Positions 60,401-64,000 of a DNA stretch of 64,000 nucleotides are shown here, in pieces (the stretch's first letter is position 1; each line of letters opens with the position of its first letter). Position numbers and translations under genes: made by a program. The notes under the pieces were generated by a model, which saw only the letters and a program-made list of their open reading frames with translations, was not told the origin of the DNA and did not search any database. Source of the DNA: Pinus tabuliformis (Eukaryota; Streptophyta; Pinopsida; Pinales; Pinaceae); assembly GCA_031772625.1 (NCBI GenBank), contig CM062818.1, positions 209,402,310 to 209,466,309 of the forward strand, given 5' to 3'.

Positions 60401-61049
60401 AATTGTAAATTTTTATAAGAAGGATTAATGATTTTCAATTTTAGGCAGCAAATACTTCAAGGAAAACATGCTAAAAGCAGGACTTTGACTGAGGTCTTAG
60501 GCTGATTTTTTTATCAGTCTGGCTGAATGACTAGGATAGGATCCATGTTGGGACAATTCCTGAGATGCCCATGTGGTCGGTTTCTTCATTGGACGCCTGT
60601 AACCTGCTAAACCTTGAAATCAGATGCGGAATTCTCAACTAACTGTGGAATCAGGCTACATTCCCTAGCTAAGTTGCAAAACCTTATTAAAACAGGATAC
60701 AGTGTTTTGAGGACCACTACAGACCATAACCAGTCAATATTGGACAGCTGAACCTATCAAAGTAGTTGGGTTTCATTTTTTTTATTTGTTTTTATTATTG
60801 AATCAATTGAAATGTTGAAGTTTATTTTGTCTCCTTTTTTTTTTTTTTTTACATAACAATTCTTTTTCTGATCCTCTAGATCACACAAAGTGTAGGAGGA
60901 GAGCATACTCAAGATTTTTTTTTTTTTTTTTTACATAACAATCCTTTTTCTGATCCTCCAGATCACACAAAGTGTAGGAGGAGAGCATACTCTAGAATTA
61001 TTAAATTTTTTTTTAGATGTAAGAAATAAGGTCTCCTAATTACACTTCC
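57465..61049. other. Element F centre, no recognised gene
   Basis: 3.6 kb without gag or pol. It holds three ~21-bp CTGCAGAAAGTTGAA repeats (57955-58010), a small GCGACTTAGTG repeat (57772-57812), a T-rich 82-bp tandem duplication (60835-60998), a TTAT run (60226-60280) and a few short minus-strand frames. Segments near 57850-58010 and 60540-60680 resemble each other (CCCATGTGG, then CACCTGCAACC or CGCCTGTAACC). Confidence 0.6.
59772..60080 (-). other. Unassigned frame with a membrane segment in element F
   Basis: 102 residues. Residues about 17-44 are strongly hydrophobic (IGLGFSAALLVIMLLSVLYW), preceded by KKRG and followed by RHGND, the usual charge pattern around a single membrane helix. 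It is reminiscent of the juxtamembrane region of plant receptor-like kinases, but no kinase or extracellular domain follows. Other minus-strand frames at 58955-59197 and 58036-58242 are equally unassigned. It could be a fragment of a captured host gene or chance. Confidence 0.25.
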
Positions 61050-61063
61050 CCGACAACGGTGCT
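61050..61063 (-). other. Element F right PBS-like site
   Basis: AGCACCGTTGTCGG on the minus strand, continuing GGAAG; four bases from the right LTR and pointing inwards. Counterpart of 57451-57464. Confidence 0.65.
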
Positions 61064-61067
61064 AAAA

Positions 61068-62929
61068 TGTCTAGTCAATTTAACGTCTTAAATTGCTCTA
61101 CATAAATTATCAATTTGGGTATCGTAAACTGATGAAGTGTGGTGCACCATATGTGCTTAGTTAACCTTTTTCTTACTTCGTTGTTTTATAGATTTTATTT
61201 TGTTTTGGGGTTTTATTCTTGTTGATTTCCTAAAGTATCTAATGCAAATGGAAATCCTGTTCTAAGGTCTTAAGAATACTTTTAAAGGTCAAGTATGGAT
61301 GTAGATTTCAAGACAAGGTCTATGTCCCTAATGGTAACTTCAAAAACTTAGCACTTCAAAAGATATTAAAACATGTTATTGATGGAATTAGTACTTAAAC
61401 AAAAGTATAAGTATGCAACTACTTTAATCAAGCAAAAGATGAAATACTAATCATGAAATCACTGTCTCTGCTTCTTTTCTAAATACATAAATAAAAGTTA
61501 AGCTATTGCACTCAAACAAATCAAAAACTGTAAACCAATAAAAAGTAAAATCAAATCACATCATTCATAGTTTGATTCCTCGCCAGGTAGTCTAAGATAT
61601 GGCTTTCGGAGATAATCATCAATAACATGAGCAATCTAATATCTAATTGCAGAAAAGTAAAACTAAAATCAAATCACATTAATTCATAGTCTGACCCCTC
61701 GTCAGTTAGTCTCGCTATGGCTTTCGGAAGTAATCATCAACAACTTGAGCAATCTGATATCTAATTACAAAAAAGTAAACTTAAAATCAAATCACATCAA
61801 TTCATAGTTTGACCCTCACCAGTTAGTCTCGCTATGGCTTTCGGAGGTAATCATCAACAACTTGAGCAATCTGATATCTAATTGCAGAAAAGTAAACTTA
61901 AAATCAAATCACATCAATTCATAGTCTGACCCCTCACCAGTTAGTCTCGTTATGGCTTTCGGAGGTAATCATCAACAACTTGAGCAATCTGATATCTAAA
62001 CTAACTAACAAAGCAAATGAATAAGACTGAAATCAAAGCATAACTGAAATTGAAAAGCTAAAAAAAAACAAAGTCAGCAGAGAGGTAAATCTCATGTCAC
62101 TATTTGATGCAAAAACATGTAAAGAAAAACTAATCTACAATCAATCAGTTGAACACACTTGCATGAATTAAAATTGCATGAATGAAAAATCTAATCTATC
62201 AAACTTGAAAGCAATCAAATGACATAATGAAATCAAAGCAAAATTACAAAATGAAATCTACTCTACCTTACATTCTAATATGCTCCATGACATCTACTTC
62301 ACATCTCCTTCCATGTTGAGAACATCAAAGCTTTATTCAAATTCTTCAAAATTACAAAGTACAACAAATCTCTCCAAAGCTTTCCAAAGCTATCTCACAA
62401 GCTAACAAGCTAAGACTCAGAAGCTAAAAGACTAACAAATGAAGGAGAGAGATCTCCTATTTATACAAAAATATGAGAAGCCATCTCATTAATGAGAGTC
62501 CATGAATCTCTCCCTCTACCTCTAGAGTCCTAATCAAAATAGGAACTGATAAGACACATGTCTTCTTAGAGTTACAATATAATTAGGAGATGTGACACAT
62601 ATCCTCATAATCCCATGATTCTTTCCACTCAAATTCGAATTTGGCCTTAGAGTGCCACATAAGGGTCTTCTAGAAGCCTCCTTTCAACCTCCACATGTCA
62701 ACAATCTCAACCCATTTGTTAGGTATAAGCATATGCACATTATTTTCTAATTTTTAACCACAAATTCACTTAAAAAACTTAGAATTAATAAAGTTTGGAA
62801 AAACATAAATGTGGCCCAATGATAATGAAAGTGGGATGAATGTGGTGACATAGTAGTGAAATGGAGGTGATATAATGGACATAATAGTGAAAGTGTAATG
62901 GAAATGAATGACATTTTCAAGACTCAACA
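61068..62929 (-). repeat. Element F right LTR (inverted)
   Basis: Reverse complement of the left LTR throughout, including the 118-bp array and TATA box. Confidence 0.87.
62458..62465 (-). promoter_or_regulatory. Element F right LTR TATA box
   Basis: TATAAATA on the minus strand, pointing inwards towards the left LTR. Confidence 0.6.
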
Positions 62930-64000
62930 ATGTTCTGGGTTCCTTTCTTTTGTTTTCTAGTTGCTTCTCATGTTCCTTTGGCTGTGGGTTGAGTTATTAG
63001 TTCCTGGAAGCTTTGGTTGGACAAACACTCTGGAAGCCCTGTAACAACTTGGGTTGAGTTACTAGTCCTGGAAGCCTTGGTTGGAAAAACAATATGGAAG
63101 CCCTTGGTGGGTTGAGTTACTAGTCTTGGAAGCCCGAAGACAACTGTGGGTTGAGTTACTAGTCCCGGAAGCCCTGGTTGGAACAAACACTTTGGAGCCC
63201 TAGACAAATTGGGTAGAGACCAATCTGGTGATGGTTAGTGATGCACGAGCTTGAGGTGGAATCAATGATTGAGGGTTGAGGTGGTTTGGCCTCTGGAAGC
63301 CCTGGATGGTTTTGATTGATTTGTTTTATGAGATCCCACATTCATGCTTGGAATATGGCATGAGGGTGAGTGGCTGAAAGAAAGATTTGGTTCAGCCTAG
63401 TCTACAATCAGGTGGTTCATGGAAGTCCCATACCTTGTTGGCCTATGCAATCACCAATAAGAGCTCCCATTCTCCTTGATATTTTTATGGGTAAATATAA
63501 TTGTTTATATGTGGCTTATATGGCTGCCATATCCTTGATATTTCTGTTGGTTATATGCTGGTTATGAATGAGTTTTATGACAGTGAAAATGTATGACTCT
63601 CATCATGTTTTGGTTAATCAATGAATGTACAACAAATGTATGGTGTAATAGATGGTAATGCAGCTGTTTTGATGAGGCGCCAATGCTTCTTAGTGATTCT
63701 CATATAAGTATGAGACCCCTATGCTCAGATATGTTGTTTAAACTTGTAGAATGCATATTTGTGACATGTTTGACAAAATGTTTGTCATGTCTAGTAGGGG
63801 TCCGGTTAAGTCCTTATTTAAGTAATTGCATTTCTATCATTATTCTGATGTTATATTTCATTTCTGTAAGTTTCATGGAGTTTTGGGCAGCGTACTGAGC
63901 TCTAGCCCTGAAAAAGTGGCATAAAATTCAGAGTCACAGGCACAAAACTACATGGGAATGTCCCTAGTCACATGCATGCCCATGCGGAAGGAGAAACCAT
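62930..64000 (+). repeat. Element H 3' LTR, second piece (runs off the window)
   Basis: Continues the LTR from the position matching 4166 to about 5240 of the 5' LTR, with the ~63-bp array at 62988-63195. Roughly 290 bp of LTR are missing at the window edge. Confidence 0.9.

Larger units (their letters stand above)
55558..62929. mobile_element. Element F: retroelement with inverted LTRs and no gag or pol
   Basis: Left arm 55558-57446 and right arm 61068-62929 are reverse complements (TGTTGAGTC...GACTCAACA outside, TAGACA/TGTCTA inside). Each is followed inwards by a PBS-like sequence. The flanks GTGTT (55553-55557) and ATGTT (62930-62934) look like a 5-bp TSD with one mismatch. The 3.6-kb centre has no recognisable gag or pol. 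Ordinary LTR elements have direct LTRs; here they face each other. Confidence 0.85.
3490..64000 (+). mobile_element. Element H: outermost Ty3/gypsy retrotransposon (chromodomain type), right end outside window
   Basis: The host of all other insertions. The 5' LTR is 3490-5531 (TGTAAC...GTTACA), the PBS for initiator tRNA-Met is at 5535, and gag, protease, RT, RNase H, integrase and a chromodomain-like tail are spread over 6390-7170, 40108-41098 and 51986-54550. The PPT is at 54859 and the 3' LTR starts at 54876. The domain order and chromodomain place it in the chromoviruses; the long LTRs suggest a Tekay-like lineage (inference). Many in-frame stops make it dead. Three insertions interrupt it: A, E and F. 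Confidence 0.9.

Overview
The window looks like intergenic heterochromatin of a gymnosperm, most likely a conifer. No host gene can be supported. About 60.5 of the 64 kb is one stack of nested transposable elements, and almost every boundary can be placed by its TG...CA ends, primer-binding site (PBS), polypurine tract (PPT) and target-site duplication (TSD). The conifer reading is an inference: it rests on the size of the stack, the LTR families present, and a Penelope-like element with a GIY-YIG endonuclease, a type reported in conifers as 'Dryad'.

Layout. Positions 1-1766 hold only low-complexity DNA. A CACTA-like end starts at 1767 and is followed by degenerate ~25-bp repeats and a possible last transposase exon. 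At 3490 a large Ty3/gypsy element H begins (5' LTR 3490-5531, chromodomain type). Its 3' LTR (54876 onward) runs off the window. Everything between lies in H. Element A (7171-40107, Ty1/copia type, gag and protease only) sits in the gag of H as a three-LTR tandem array with TSD GACTT. The second internal region of A holds element B (18585-36254, a Tat-like Ty3/gypsy element with two RNase H domains, TSD CATTC). The pol of B holds element C (23800-29710, intact 1516-codon gag-pol with chromodomain, TSD CAATT). The third LTR of A holds element D (36746-40065), a pol-deleted relative of C.

Element E (41099-51985, Ty3/gypsy, minus sense) splits the reverse transcriptase of H. The gag of E carries a 5'-truncated Penelope-like element (45505-49448, 18-bp TSD) with a GIY-YIG endonuclease and a hammerhead-ribozyme core, itself interrupted by a LINE-like insertion (45755-47219). 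A probable solo LTR (49631-50263) lies in the same gag. Element F (55558-62929) splits the 3' LTR of H. It is unusual: its two ~1.87-kb LTRs are inverted, each followed by an inward PBS and each carrying an inward TATA box, around 3.6 kb without gag or pol.

How the parts work together: only C looks coding-competent; its LTRs differ at 5 of 331 positions. A and F could only move with proteins supplied in trans. The strongest biological leads are the Penelope-like element with its ribozyme, the inverted-LTR element F, and the RNase H arrangement of B, where an intact plant/archaeal-type RNase H lies upstream of the reverse transcriptase and the ordinary gypsy RNase H has lost its catalytic residues.
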